Shown: positions 22,201 to 30,913, counted from the stretch's first letter. The stretch: 32,545 nt of DNA from Rhodovarius sp. (GCA_025057055.1 JANWYF010000207.1:1-32545), one strand, 5' to 3'. Notes: generated by a model not told the origin, from the letters alone. A program made the numbers and translations.

Positions 22201-23331
22201 TCACCCGGCTGCCGGGGCCGCGGCCAGCGCCGCAAAGGGCAGATCCGGCCCGCGGGAGACCAGACGGTCGAGCGGACCTCCGGCCTGGGTTCCGACCAGC
22301 ATGGGCCGGCGCAGCCCGGGCAGGACCGCGATGTCGTAGAGTTCGCGCACCACACCGCCGAGGCGCAGCGTGTGCCGGACCTGCCCGGTCGCCAGGTCCA
22401 CCGCCACCACGGCGCATTGCGGCTCGAGCTTCCTCTCCTGGAGCTTGGCCTCCAGCGGAAGGTCGCTGAAGGTCGCATCCGCCCGCGGCAGGGAGAGGCC
22501 GACCAGCGCGCAGCCGCCGGCAAAGGCAAGCCCGCGCGCAAAACCAGGCAGGAAGCAGATCGGCCGGAAGCACCCGGCATCGGTGTCGACGAAGCCGAAC
22601 TCCCCCGTCCCGGCATTGAGGAGATAGAGCCGGCCCTCATGCAGCCGGGGCGAATGCGGCATGGTCAGGCCACGGCAGATGATCTTCCCATCCGGCACCG
22701 AGAGCACGACGCCGCTGCCTTCGCGCCGGTCCCGCCAGCCGCGAGGGGTGTCGGTCTCGGCCGCCGCGGTCACGTAGCGCGGCAGGCCGTTCCGGTCGGT
22801 GGCCAGGCCGTTGAGGTGGCAGCGGTCCTGCGGCGCCAGGGCGGTGATGAAGGGCGGCTGCCAGATGCGGCGGAAGCTCGCATCCTCATCCACCGCGGCC
22901 AGGCAGGAGAAGAGCGTGTTGATGAAGACCGGCCGGCCGGAGGGTGCGACCGCCACGTCATGGGCCTGCACATCGCCGGTGAACCAAGCGATGCGGGGGA
23001 GGAAGACGGCATCATGCCCCTCCAGCGACTGGCCCGGCGGGATGACATTGGCAAAGCGCCAGATCGCATGAAGCCCGGCGAGCACGAGCCCGCCCTGCCG
23101 ATCCGGCGCCACCCCCAGGCAGCGCTGGAAGGTGCGCTCGCAGACCGAGAGGGTCTGCGGCGTATCGGCCCCGATCAGGAACAGCTTGCCGATCTGGTAG
23201 GTGGTGACGGCGAGCGCCACGCCGGCCGCATGCAGCCAAGCTGCGAAACCCGGCGAGGCCTCGATCGCATAAGGTGGGGCGCTGTCGCCTTCGGTGCGGA
23301 TGGCGGGTGGGGTGCTGCCGTTGCTGCTCAT
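22201..23331 (-). CDS. TIGR03032 family protein (predicted beta-propeller-like, function unknown)
   Basis: A 376-residue protein matching the TIGR03032 family in general pattern. It opens with FAAWLHAAGVALAVTTYQIGKLFLIG near 29-54, then the FQRCLGVA segment, the LHAIWRFANVIPPG block (about 86-99), DVAVAPSGRPVFINTLFSCLA near 124-144, CHLNGLATDRNGLPRYVTA near 169-187, and a C-terminal ELYDIAVLPGLRRPMLVGTQ. Repeated strand patterns suggest a propeller fold. There is no signal peptide or membrane helix, and the biochemical function is unknown. The ATG at 23331 is chosen because homology starts soon after; the open frame continues 116 codons upstream with low-complexity sequence. It converges on the SLOG gene. 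Confidence 0.75.
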   Translation of the reverse strand: MSSNGSTPPAIRTEGDSAPPYAIEASPGFAAWLHAAGVALAVTTYQIGKLFLIGADTPQTLSVCERTFQRCLGVAPDRQGGLVLAGLHAIWRFANVIPPGQSLEGHDAVFLPRIAWFTGDVQAHDVAVAPSGRPVFINTLFSCLAAVDEDASFRRIWQPPFITALAPQDRCHLNGLATDRNGLPRYVTAAAETDTPRGWRDRREGSGVVLSVPDGKIICRGLTMPHSPRLHEGRLYLLNAGTGEFGFVDTDAGCFRPICFLPGFARGLAFAGGCALVGLSLPRADATFSDLPLEAKLQERKLEPQCAVVAVDLATGQVRHTLRLGGVVRELYDIAVLPGLRRPMLVGTQAGGPLDRLVSRGPDLPFAALAAAPAAG

Positions 23332-23468
23332 CGGCGCCACACATACCCCTCTGGCCGGCTGCGAGGGAGGCGGGGTGGCCCGGTGGTGTAGGAGGCCGGG
23401 GCCGCCGCCTTGCCGGCGTGGGGCAGCGGGCCTGGGCTGGCCCGGCCCGGTGCTGCGGGAGGCGGGGC

Positions 23469-24347
23469 TTACTCCACCACGATGCGCGCCCCGGCAGCCC
23501 CTGCGCGGCGAGCGGCAGCCAGGGCGGCATCGGCCTCCCCCACCCCCATGAAGGGGCCCAGGCGGACGCGCCATTCCTGCTGACGCCCGCGCGGGCCCAA
23601 AGGCTCGGCCCGCCCGCCGAGCCGGGCAGCGAGCAGGCGCGCCGGTGCGGCGGAGAAGAACTGCGCCGCCTCGACCCACAAGAGCCCGGGTCGCACCGGG
23701 CCCTGCTCCACCTCCTCCGGCAGGCGCAGCGGCGGCAGGCCGGGCGGGGTTGGAGCCTCCGGCCGCGGCAGAAGGCGCGCGGCAGGTGCCGGGAGGGCGC
23801 GGCTGCCCTCCGGAGCGGCGAGCGCCTCGCGCCGCACTTCCGCCACCGGAGCGGCGGCGAGCACCGGGCCCCTCCGCTCGCCGTCCAGAGCTTCGGCCAG
23901 GGCGCGGCTCGGCTCGGCCAGCACCTCGAGCCGGGCCTGGAAGACGGCACCGGGGGCGGCGCCCAGCAGCTCCCCGGCACGGGGCGAGACGCCTAGCATC
24001 CGCCCCGGCACCGCCGGCCCGCGGTCATTGAGGCGAAGGAGCAGCGCCCGCCCGGTCTCGAGGTTGGTCACGCGCAGGATGGCAGGCAGCTGGAGCGTGC
24101 GATGCGCGGCCAGCAGGGCGGCATCGTCCCAATGCTCGCCGTTTGCGGTCAGCCGCGGGCGGCCGGGCGGCAGCACGACCGCAAGCCCCTGTTCGATCAG
24201 CGCGAAATCCTCGGCCGGATAGGACCACTCCCCGGCCAGCTCGTAGGCGCCGCCGACCAGATAGCGCGGCTGCGCTTCGGGCAGGGACGGGGCGCAGGCA
24301 GCCAAGCCTGCCATGGCCAGAAGCAGCGACCACAACCCCCTGCGCAT
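23469..24347 (-). CDS. rlpA: RlpA-like lipoprotein with C-terminal SPOR domain
   Basis: A 292-residue outer-membrane lipoprotein. The signal sequence ends in lipobox LAAC (Cys 18). The double-psi beta-barrel RlpA domain spans about 33-130 with the catalytic set E71, D74/D75, H82 (AAHRTL) and D108 (LNDRGP) in place. After it the usual IIDLS motif reads MLGVS, a mild divergence. A long alanine/proline-rich linker leads to a SPOR domain (about 218-292, ending RRAGAAGARIVVE), which binds denuded septal glycan. RlpA in Pseudomonas is a lytic transglycosylase that acts on such glycan at division. The ATG overlaps the stop of the upstream mltB-type gene by one base (TGATG), giving a murein-hydrolase pair. 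Confidence 0.85.
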   Translation of the reverse strand: MRRGLWSLLLAMAGLAACAPSLPEAQPRYLVGGAYELAGEWSYPAEDFALIEQGLAVVLPPGRPRLTANGEHWDDAALLAAHRTLQLPAILRVTNLETGRALLLRLNDRGPAVPGRMLGVSPRAGELLGAAPGAVFQARLEVLAEPSRALAEALDGERRGPVLAAAPVAEVRREALAAPEGSRALPAPAARLLPRPEAPTPPGLPPLRLPEEVEQGPVRPGLLWVEAAQFFSAAPARLLAARLGGRAEPLGPRGRQQEWRVRLGPFMGVGEADAALAAARRAGAAGARIVVE

Positions 24348-25345
24348 CAGGGCAGGATCCGATCCCCGAGCATCCCGACCACCAGGGCGTAGAAGTTCGA
24401 GGGGTTGTAGCGGCGGATCGCGTGGAAATTGGGCAGGGCAAGGAAGGCCTGCCGCCCGTCGCGCTGGTTGGCGGGCAGGATCAGGCCCGCCCGTTGCGTC
24501 GAGGGGCCAAGCGGGGCGCCGTCGGCGCGGCGCAGGCCCAGGCGCTGCCACTCGCCCAGGCTGCGCCATTCCTCGGCCGGGCGGGGGCGGGCCGGTTCGG
24601 CCAGGGCGGGGTCGAAACCGGGGGGCAGGATGACCTCGAAGCCCCAGCCCTCCCCGCCGCGCCAGCCGGAGCGCGCCAGGTAGTTGGCGATGGAACCCAG
24701 CGTGTCGGGCACGCTGCCCCAGATGTCACGCCGCCCATCCCCGTCGAAATCCACCGCCAGCCGCTCGAAGCTGGTCGGCATGAACTGGGGCTGGCCCATC
24801 GCACCGGCATGGCTGCCGATCATGCGCTCGGGCGTGATGTGCCCCGCCTCCAGGATGCGCAGCGCAGCCAGCAGCTCGGTCCGGAAGAAGGCGGCGCGCC
24901 TGCCCTCCCAGGCCAGGGTGGCCAGCGCCTCGATCACGCGGAACTGTCCGGTGAAGCCGCCGTAGTTGGTCTCCAACCCCCAGATGCCGAGGATGATGCC
25001 GGGCGAGACGCGAAAGCGCCCCTCCACCGCCGCGAGCAACCCGCGATGCTGCGCCTCCATCCGGCGCCCCTGCTCGATGCGGGCGGCGGATAGGCGGCCG
25101 TCGCGATACTGTTCCCAGGTGAGGGTGAACTCGGCCTGGCGGCGGTCGAGCTCGATCACCCGCTGATTGGGGCGCAACCCGGAAAAGGCACGATCCAGCG
25201 TGGCGGCGGAGATGCCGGCCGAGAGCGCCTCGCGCCGGACGGAAGCGAGAAAGGCCTCGAAACTGCTGCCCTGGGCGGCCGCGGCGGCCGGCAGCAGAAG
25301 GCCAGGCACGACTCGGGGCAGAAGACGACGGGGCAGGACCGGCAT
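24347..25345 (-). CDS. Lytic murein transglycosylase, MltB family
   Basis: A 332-residue exported lytic transglycosylase of the MltB/SLT_2 group. The signal peptide is MPVLPRRLLPRVVPGLLLPA, cleaved within AAAAAQG. The catalytic glutamate is E125 in IWGLETNYGG, and the calcium-loop-like DFDGDGRRDIWGS lies near 208-220. FMPTSFERLAVD and the C-terminal peptidoglycan-associated segment (AIRRYNPSNFYALVVGML) are typical. It cleaves the beta-1,4 MurNAc-GlcNAc bond, leaving 1,6-anhydroMurNAc. The ATG at 25345 is preferred over an in-frame TTG at 25381, because a signal peptide starts there and GGGAAAGG precedes it. Downstream rlpA overlaps it. The region upstream holds a perfect inverted repeat. Confidence 0.92.
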   Translation of the reverse strand: MPVLPRRLLPRVVPGLLLPAAAAAQGSSFEAFLASVRREALSAGISAATLDRAFSGLRPNQRVIELDRRQAEFTLTWEQYRDGRLSAARIEQGRRMEAQHRGLLAAVEGRFRVSPGIILGIWGLETNYGGFTGQFRVIEALATLAWEGRRAAFFRTELLAALRILEAGHITPERMIGSHAGAMGQPQFMPTSFERLAVDFDGDGRRDIWGSVPDTLGSIANYLARSGWRGGEGWGFEVILPPGFDPALAEPARPRPAEEWRSLGEWQRLGLRRADGAPLGPSTQRAGLILPANQRDGRQAFLALPNFHAIRRYNPSNFYALVVGMLGDRILP

Positions 25346-25364
25346 GGCCTTTCCCTGCCACAGC

Positions 25365-25390
25365 GCGCCAAGGCTCCTCAACCTTGGCGC
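25365..25390. repeat. Perfect 9-bp inverted repeat in the mltB / MmgE divergent intergenic region
   Basis: GCGCCAAGG (25365-25373), an 8-base spacer, CCTTGGCGC (25382-25390). It lies 20 bases upstream of the mltB start, and its right arm contains the putative -35 (TTGGCG) of the MmgE gene. It could be a repressor operator for the plus-strand gene, a leader hairpin in the mltB message, or both. Confidence 0.6.
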
Positions 25391-25412
25391 CCCGCGGCCC
25401 GGGGCCTAAGCT
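25384..25412 (+). promoter_or_regulatory. Putative promoter of the MmgE/PrpD gene
   Basis: TTGGCG (25384-25389), a 17-base spacer, TAAGCT (25407-25412), followed by AGGAGGA and ATG at 25435. The -35 is the right arm of the inverted repeat at 25365-25390. Confidence 0.5.
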
Positions 25413-25434
25413 GCGCGCCCAGGAGGAACCTGCC

Positions 25435-26835
25435 ATGACCGCCCTCAGCCGCATCTTCGCCGAGTTTGCCGCCGGCCTGACCTATGCTGCCCTGCCCGCG
25501 GCAGTGCAGGAGAGGGTGCGCTTCCTCCTGCTCGATCTCGCGGGCAACATGCTGCGCGGGCGGGTGGATGCCGAAAGCTCCGCCCCGCTGCTGCGCGCCG
25601 CGGTGGCGATGGGGCTGGCGGGCGGGCGGCACATCGTCTTCGCCGAGGAGAGCCGCTGGAGCCCAAGCGGTGCCGCCCTGCTCAACGGCGCCTTCGCCCA
25701 CAGCCTCGATTTCGACGACACCCACGCCGGTGCCACCCTCCATCCCGGGGCGCCGGTCATCCCAGCCGCCCTGGCGGCGGCCGAGCTCGCGGGGGCAGCC
25801 GGGGCCGAAGTGCTGGCCGGCATCGTCGCGGGCTATGAGGTGACGATCCGCCTCTCGCTGGCCCTGCCGGGCGGGGAGCATTACGACCGCGGCTTCCACC
25901 CGACCGCCACCTGTGGCGCATTCGGCGCGGCGGTGGCGGCGGGGCGGGTCCTTGGCCTGCCCGCGGCGCGGATCGAGGATGCGCTCGGCATCGCCCTCAG
26001 CCAATGCGCGGGCTCCCTCGCCTTCCTGCACAACGGCGCCTGGACCAAGCGCTTCCAGGTCGGCTGGGCGGCGATGGCCGGGCTCTCCGCCGCGCTGATC
26101 GCGCGCGAGGGCTTCCGCGGCGCTTCGGAGGCGCTGGAGGGCCGGCACGGCTTCCTGCGCGCCTATGCCCCGAACCCCGACCCGAGGCGGGCGCTGGAGG
26201 GGCTCGGAGAGGCCTTCGAGCTGATGCAGACGGCGGTCAAACCCTATCCCTCCTGCCGCTATGGCCATGCCTGCGTCGATGCGGCGCTGGCGCTGCGCGC
26301 GGAGCTCGACCTCAAGCCTGAGGAGATCGAGGGGGCGCATATGGGGCTGCCGGCGCGCGGGATGACGCTGGTCGGCCACCCGCAAGAGTACAAGCAGAAC
26401 CCGCAGAACCTGGTCGATGCGCAGTTCAGCGGCCCCTTCGTGGTGGCTCACGCGCTGGCCTATGGCCAGTTCGGCTGGGACAGCTACAACCGGCTGCAGG
26501 ATCCGCTGCTGCGTCGGCTGATGGCGCGCATCACCACCGGCCAGGATGCCGAGGCGGAGGCCGAATTCCCGCGCAACATGGCGGGGCGGCTGACGCTGCG
26601 CGCCCGCGGTCAGGTCTTCGAGCGCTTCGTCAAGGTGCCGAAGGGCGAGCCTGCCAATTTCCTGACCGAGGCGGAGCTGCGCGCCAAGTTCCACGGCCTG
26701 GCCGATGCCGTGATCGGGCCCGAACAGGCGGCGCGCCTGGCCGATGCCGTGCTCGGGCTTGATCGCGCGCCGGATGTGGAGGGGCTGATGCGCCTTGCCC
26801 TGCCGCCGCGCCGCCAGGGCCTGGCGGCGGAATAG
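25435..26835 (+). CDS. MmgE/PrpD family protein (2-methylcitrate dehydratase-like)
   Basis: A 466-residue MmgE/PrpD superfamily protein with the all-helical domain and the small lid domain. Recognisable blocks are HSLDFDDTHAGATLHPGAP near 89-107 (D92, D94, D95, H97 and the HPG turn), HPTATCGAFGAAVAAGRVLGLP near 157-178, and TAVKPYPSCRYGHACVDAALAL near 264-285, which carry the active-site histidine, lysine and tyrosine residues of the family. Members include 2-methylcitrate dehydratase, cis-aconitate decarboxylase and iminodisuccinate epimerase. No prpC or acetylating partner is adjacent and the prpB-like gene is 18 kb away, so the methylcitrate role is only one possibility. The ATG is preceded by AGGAGGA at seven bases' spacing (25421-25427). 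Confidence 0.9.
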   Translation: MTALSRIFAEFAAGLTYAALPAAVQERVRFLLLDLAGNMLRGRVDAESSAPLLRAAVAMGLAGGRHIVFAEESRWSPSGAALLNGAFAHSLDFDDTHAGATLHPGAPVIPAALAAAELAGAAGAEVLAGIVAGYEVTIRLSLALPGGEHYDRGFHPTATCGAFGAAVAAGRVLGLPAARIEDALGIALSQCAGSLAFLHNGAWTKRFQVGWAAMAGLSAALIAREGFRGASEALEGRHGFLRAYAPNPDPRRALEGLGEAFELMQTAVKPYPSCRYGHACVDAALALRAELDLKPEEIEGAHMGLPARGMTLVGHPQEYKQNPQNLVDAQFSGPFVVAHALAYGQFGWDSYNRLQDPLLRRLMARITTGQDAEAEAEFPRNMAGRLTLRARGQVFERFVKVPKGEPANFLTEAELRAKFHGLADAVIGPEQAARLADAVLGLDRAPDVEGLMRLALPPRRQGLAAE

Positions 26836-26879
26836 CGGCGGCGCGGCCCGCTGCCCCGGCCGCGCCGGGTCCTGCCGCC

Positions 26880-26902
26880 TCTTGCCGGCGCGTGCGGCAA
26901 GA
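26880..26902. terminator. Hairpin between convergent MmgE/PrpD gene and ilvD
   Basis: TCTTGCCG (26880-26887), a 7-base loop, CGGCAAGA (26895-26902): a perfect 8-bp stem, with GCC/GGC able to extend it outside a small bulge. It sits 45 bases after one stop and 66 before the other, a position that suits a two-way terminator. No T-run. Confidence 0.5.
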
Positions 26903-26967
26903 CAGGCCGCAGAGGCTGCGCCCGCGCATACAGCCCGGCGCGCGCCCCCACCCCGCGGCCCGCCTGG

Positions 26968-28686
26968 TCAGATATCGGCGTAGACGTGAGTCTCGGCCTT
27001 GGCGCCGGGATGGGTCACCGCTCCGTAGCGGGCCGGGCCGACAAGCTGGGCGTATTTCCACAGCGCGCCGGAGTTGAAGTCATGCCCGCGCGGGCGCCAT
27101 TCGGCACGGCGGCGCGCCATCTCCTCCTCGCTGATCAGGACGTCGATCGTGCCTTTCTCGGCATCGATGACGATGCGATCGCCGTTCCTGACCAGCGCGA
27201 TGGGCCCGCCGACCGCGGCCTCGGGCCCGACATGGCCGATGCAGAAGCCGCGGGTGGCGCCGGAAAACCGCCCATCGGTGATCAGCGCCACCTGCTCGCC
27301 CATGCCCTGGCCGTAAATCGCGCTGGTGGTCGAGAGCATCTCGCGCATCCCCGGCCCGCCCTTCGGCCCCTCGTAGCGGATCACGATCACATCGCCCGGC
27401 TTGTAGGCGCGCGCCTCGACGGCGGCGAAGGCGTCCTCCTCGCAGTCGAAGCAGAGTGCGGTGCCCTCGAAGCGCAGGTTCTTCATGCCGGCGATCTTCA
27501 CGATCGCCCCATCGGGGGCGAGATTGCCGAAGAGGCTGACGACGCCGCCGATCTTCGAGATCGGGTCGGAGACGGGGCGGACCACATCCTGGTTCTTCGG
27601 GAAGACCACATCCCGGTGGTTCTCGGCCAGCGTCTTGCCGGTGACCGTCAGGCAATCGCCGTGCAGCAGCCCGCCCTCGAGCAGCGCCTTGATGATCACC
27701 GGCACGCCGCCGATGCGATGGACATCGAGTGCGACATAGCGCCCGCCGGGCTTGAGGTCGGCGATGTGGGGGGTATCGCGCATCAGCCGCGCCACCTCCT
27801 CGAGCGGGAAGTCGATCCCGGCCTCATGCGCGATCGCGGGCAGATGCAGCGCGGCGTTGGTCGACCCACCCGTCGCCCCCACGATGCGCGCCGCATTCTC
27901 CAGCGCCTTGCGGGTGACGATGTCACGCGGGCGGATGCCCAGGCGGATCAGCTCCACCACCGCCCGGCCCGATTCGTAGGCCCAGCGGTCGCGCTCCGTA
28001 TCCGGGGCGGGCGCGCTGGCCGAATAGGGCAGCGCAAGGCCGATCACCTCGCTGATGCAGGCCATGGTGTTGGCGGTGAACTGCCCGCCGCAGGCCCCCG
28101 CGCCGGGGCAGGCGTGCATCTCAAGCTCCTCGAGCTCGGCATCCGTCATCTTGCCCGCGGCATGCGCGCCCACCGCCTCGAAGACGTCGAGCACCGTCAC
28201 ATCCCGCCCCTGGAAACGGCCGGGCATGATGGAGCCGCCATACATGAAGACGCTCGGCACATTGAGGCGGACCATCGCCATCATCACGCCGGGGAGGGAC
28301 TTGTCGCAGCCGGCCAGCCCGACCAGCGCGTCATAGCAATGCCCGCGCACGGTGAGTTCGATCGAATCGGCGATCACCTCGCGCGAGACGAGGGAGGATT
28401 TCATCCCCTGATGGCCCATGGCGATGCCATCGGTCACCGTGATCGTCGTGAACTCCCGCGGCGCGGCGCCGGCATCCTTCACACCGCGCTTGGCCGCCTG
28501 CGCCTGGCGGCTGAGGGCGATGTTGCAGGGCGCAGCCTCATTCCAGCAGGAGACGACGCCGACCAGGGGAGAGGCGATCTCCTCCTTGGTCATGCCCATC
28601 GCATAGTAGTAGCTGCGGTGCGGCGCGCGCTCCGGCCCCAGGCTGACATGGCGGCTCGGCAGCCTGGACTTGTCCCAGCTGGTCAT
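26968..28686 (-). CDS. ilvD: Dihydroxy-acid dehydratase
   Basis: A 572-residue IlvD/Edd family iron-sulfur dehydratase. It converts 2,3-dihydroxy-isovalerate and 2,3-dihydroxy-3-methylvalerate to the 2-keto acids that precede valine, leucine and isoleucine. Cluster cysteines are C54 (AAPCNIAL), C127 (CDKSLPG) and C199 (GACGGQFTANTM), the pattern of [2Fe-2S] members. The second family signature is ALITDGRFSGAT, whose serine is the catalytic base. Length matches the long IlvD class; sugar-acid dehydratases of the same family (about 580-600 residues) are the main alternative. ATG at 28686 with GAGGGA upstream. A weak promoter-like pair (TTGCCG 28747-28742, 17 bases, CAGAAC 28724-28719) lies upstream. 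No other ilv gene is near. Confidence 0.92.
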   Translation of the reverse strand: MTSWDKSRLPSRHVSLGPERAPHRSYYYAMGMTKEEIASPLVGVVSCWNEAAPCNIALSRQAQAAKRGVKDAGAAPREFTTITVTDGIAMGHQGMKSSLVSREVIADSIELTVRGHCYDALVGLAGCDKSLPGVMMAMVRLNVPSVFMYGGSIMPGRFQGRDVTVLDVFEAVGAHAAGKMTDAELEELEMHACPGAGACGGQFTANTMACISEVIGLALPYSASAPAPDTERDRWAYESGRAVVELIRLGIRPRDIVTRKALENAARIVGATGGSTNAALHLPAIAHEAGIDFPLEEVARLMRDTPHIADLKPGGRYVALDVHRIGGVPVIIKALLEGGLLHGDCLTVTGKTLAENHRDVVFPKNQDVVRPVSDPISKIGGVVSLFGNLAPDGAIVKIAGMKNLRFEGTALCFDCEEDAFAAVEARAYKPGDVIVIRYEGPKGGPGMREMLSTTSAIYGQGMGEQVALITDGRFSGATRGFCIGHVGPEAAVGGPIALVRNGDRIVIDAEKGTIDVLISEEEMARRRAEWRPRGHDFNSGALWKYAQLVGPARYGAVTHPGAKAETHVYADI

Positions 28687-28762
28687 CGGCGATCCCTCGA
28701 TCCCTAAGCTCCGGCGCTGTTCTGGCCCGCTCGCCCCGGCCCGGCAAGACGGCCGCGCCCGC

Positions 28763-30889
28763 TCAGGCCGCGAGCTTCATCAGCCCATCCAGGGCGAGGC
28801 AGCCCTGCGGGGTGCAGACCAGGGGGTTGATCTCCATCTCCTCGAGCCTGTCGCCGAGCGCGGCGGCCAGTTCGGAGAAGGCGGCGATCGTGGACGCTGC
28901 CGCCGCCAGATCGACGCGCGGTGCGCCGCGGAAGCCATCGAGCAGGGGGAAGGATTTCAGGCTGCGCAGCATCTCCTCGGCCCGGGCGGGAGAGACGGGC
29001 GCCAGGTCGAGCGCCACATCGCGCCAGAGTTCGGCCTGCACGCCGCCCAGGCCGACCAGCACCGTCGGGCCGAATTGCGGGTCGCGCCGCGCGCCCAGGA
29101 TCAGCTCGGGCCCCCGTTCGGCCATGCGCTGCACCAGCACCCCATCGACCCGCGCTGCCGGGGCATGCCGGCGCACCCCCTCCATGATGGCGGCGAAGGC
29201 CGCGCGCACCGCATCGGCATCGCGCAGATCGAGCCGCACCCCGCCGACCTCGGTCTTGTGAGCGATATCGGGGCTGTCGACCTTGAGCACGACCGGATAG
29301 CCGATGCGCTCGGCCGCTGCGACCGCCTCCTCCGCATTGCGGGCGCGCTCATCCGGCATCGCGGGCAGGCCGGCGGCGCGCAGCGCTGCCTTGGCCGCGG
29401 CCTCCATCAGGGTGGCCGGGCCGGAGGGAAGCGCCGCCGCCGCCGCGCGCGCTGCCTCCCCCACACTGCCTTCCGGCGCGCGCGGCCCGTGCCAGGCAAG
29501 CCAGAGGGAGATCGCCTTCATCAGCCGCCGCATGGAGCGGAACAGGCTGAGCCCGGGGGAGGCATCGGCCGCCTCCGGGCCGGGGCCTTCGAGGCTCTCC
29601 GGGATCCAGGCGATGCAGATCGGCTTGCCCGCCTCCTCGGCCAGCGGGGACATGTTGCGCAGCCGCGCCGGCGTCGCGGTGGGTGCAGGGTTGTGATAGA
29701 CCACCGGCATCACCACCACGCCATATTGCGGATCGGCCAGCACGGCGCGCATGCAGGCATCGAAGCTCGCCGGATTGGTCGCGACCTGCGCGGTCAGGTC
29801 GCAGGGGTTGCGCGGGCTGCCGAAATCCGGGATCGAGGCGCGCAGCACCTCGGCCGTCTGCGGCAGGGGTTGGGGCAGGCTCAGGCCCTGATATTCGGCA
29901 TGATCGGCCGCCATGATGCCAGCCCCGCCCGAGGGGGTGACGATGCCCACCCCGCGCGCCTTGGGCGGCGGCGCCTTGGCCAGGAAGCCTGCGGTCTCGA
30001 GCAGGGCGTCGAAATCCTCGACCTCCAGCATGCCGGCGCGGCGGAAGGCAGCCGACCAGGCGGCGGTGGAGCCGGCCATCGAGCCGGTGTGCGACATCGC
30101 CGCCTTCGCCCCTGTCTCCCCTCGGCCGAGCTTGAGCACGACGATCGGCTTGCCCGCCTCGCGCGCCATGCGCCCGAGGGTGAGCAGGCGCCGCCCGTCG
30201 CGCAGACCCTCGACCACCAGCGCGATCGCACGGCATTCCGGCATGGAGAGCTGGAAAGCCGCCAAGTCGCAGACGTCAAGGTCGGTCGAGTTGCCGGCGG
30301 TGGCCATGTGGCACATGGCAAAGCCGCGTTCGGCCGCCTGCATCAGCGCATAGCCGAGCGCGCCCGATTGGCTGACCACCCCGACCCCGCCGGCCGGTGC
30401 CGTCATCTTGTGGTAGTCGGGCATGAAGGTCGCACCGACGCGCAGGGCGTGGTGCACAAAGCCCAGGCAATTGACGCCGAGCAGCGGAATGCCGAGGGCG
30501 CGCGCGCGATCGCGCAGTTCCGCCTCTTCCCGCGCGCGTTCGGGCAGGTCGGTCTCCCCATAGCCCGAGGCATAGACGGTGATGCCACCCACCCCGCGTT
30601 CGGCCGCGGCCTCCAGGCTCTCCATCACGCCGCTGCGCGGCATGCAGAGCACCATGCTGTCGACCGCGATCGGCAGGTCGCGGATGCTGCCCACGCAGGG
30701 AAAGCCGTGCAGCTCCTGCCCCGCATATTTCGGGTTGACCGCGAAGACCGGCCCCTGAAAGCCCCGCATGTTGAGGATGGTGCGGGCCCCGAAACTGGCC
30801 GGATCGGCCGAGACCCCGACCACGGCGACCGAGGTCGGGGCAAGCAGGCGGCGCAGCGAGGCGGGATCACGCAGCGTGGGCAGGGACAA
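28763..30889 (-). CDS. Acyl-CoA synthetase (NDP-forming) / acetate-CoA ligase (ADP-forming) family, fused subunits
   Basis: A 708-residue fusion of the alpha and beta parts of ADP-forming acyl-CoA synthetase. A CoA-binding Rossmann domain comes first (about 10-140, SVAVVGVSADPASFG), then the Succ-CoA-ligase-like flavodoxin domain. The catalytic His is H267 in the conserved G-R-G-E-T-G...SHTGSMAG, phosphorylated in the cycle. A C-terminal ATP-grasp domain (about 485-705) carries VVLKVDSPDIAHKTEVGGVRL and EMEINPL. It links acyl-CoA hydrolysis to ATP formation or the reverse; the acyl group is unknown. Translation starts at TTG (30889-30887), fixed by AGGAGG five bases upstream. The upstream aminotransferase lies 68 bases away. 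Confidence 0.9.
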   Translation of the reverse strand: MSLPTLRDPASLRRLLAPTSVAVVGVSADPASFGARTILNMRGFQGPVFAVNPKYAGQELHGFPCVGSIRDLPIAVDSMVLCMPRSGVMESLEAAAERGVGGITVYASGYGETDLPERAREEAELRDRARALGIPLLGVNCLGFVHHALRVGATFMPDYHKMTAPAGGVGVVSQSGALGYALMQAAERGFAMCHMATAGNSTDLDVCDLAAFQLSMPECRAIALVVEGLRDGRRLLTLGRMAREAGKPIVVLKLGRGETGAKAAMSHTGSMAGSTAAWSAAFRRAGMLEVEDFDALLETAGFLAKAPPPKARGVGIVTPSGGAGIMAADHAEYQGLSLPQPLPQTAEVLRASIPDFGSPRNPCDLTAQVATNPASFDACMRAVLADPQYGVVVMPVVYHNPAPTATPARLRNMSPLAEEAGKPICIAWIPESLEGPGPEAADASPGLSLFRSMRRLMKAISLWLAWHGPRAPEGSVGEAARAAAAALPSGPATLMEAAAKAALRAAGLPAMPDERARNAEEAVAAAERIGYPVVLKVDSPDIAHKTEVGGVRLDLRDADAVRAAFAAIMEGVRRHAPAARVDGVLVQRMAERGPELILGARRDPQFGPTVLVGLGGVQAELWRDVALDLAPVSPARAEEMLRSLKSFPLLDGFRGAPRVDLAAAASTIAAFSELAAALGDRLEEMEINPLVCTPQGCLALDGLMKLAA

Positions 30890-30900
30890 GGCTTCCTCCT
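30890..30900 (-). promoter_or_regulatory. Shine-Dalgarno sequence that fixes a TTG start
   Basis: AGGAGGAAGCC runs directly into the TTG at 30889. The perfect AGGAGG with a five-base spacer decides the rare start codon for the acyl-CoA synthetase; no in-frame ATG with comparable support lies nearby. Confidence 0.75.
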
Positions 30901-30913
30901 GGTTTTTGGCGGC

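Noticed and set aside
5935-26835. A methylcitrate (propionate) pathway made of the PrpB-like and MmgE/PrpD genes
   Set aside because: The two genes are about 18 kb apart, there is no prpC, and both families contain enzymes with other substrates. Not supported as one pathway.
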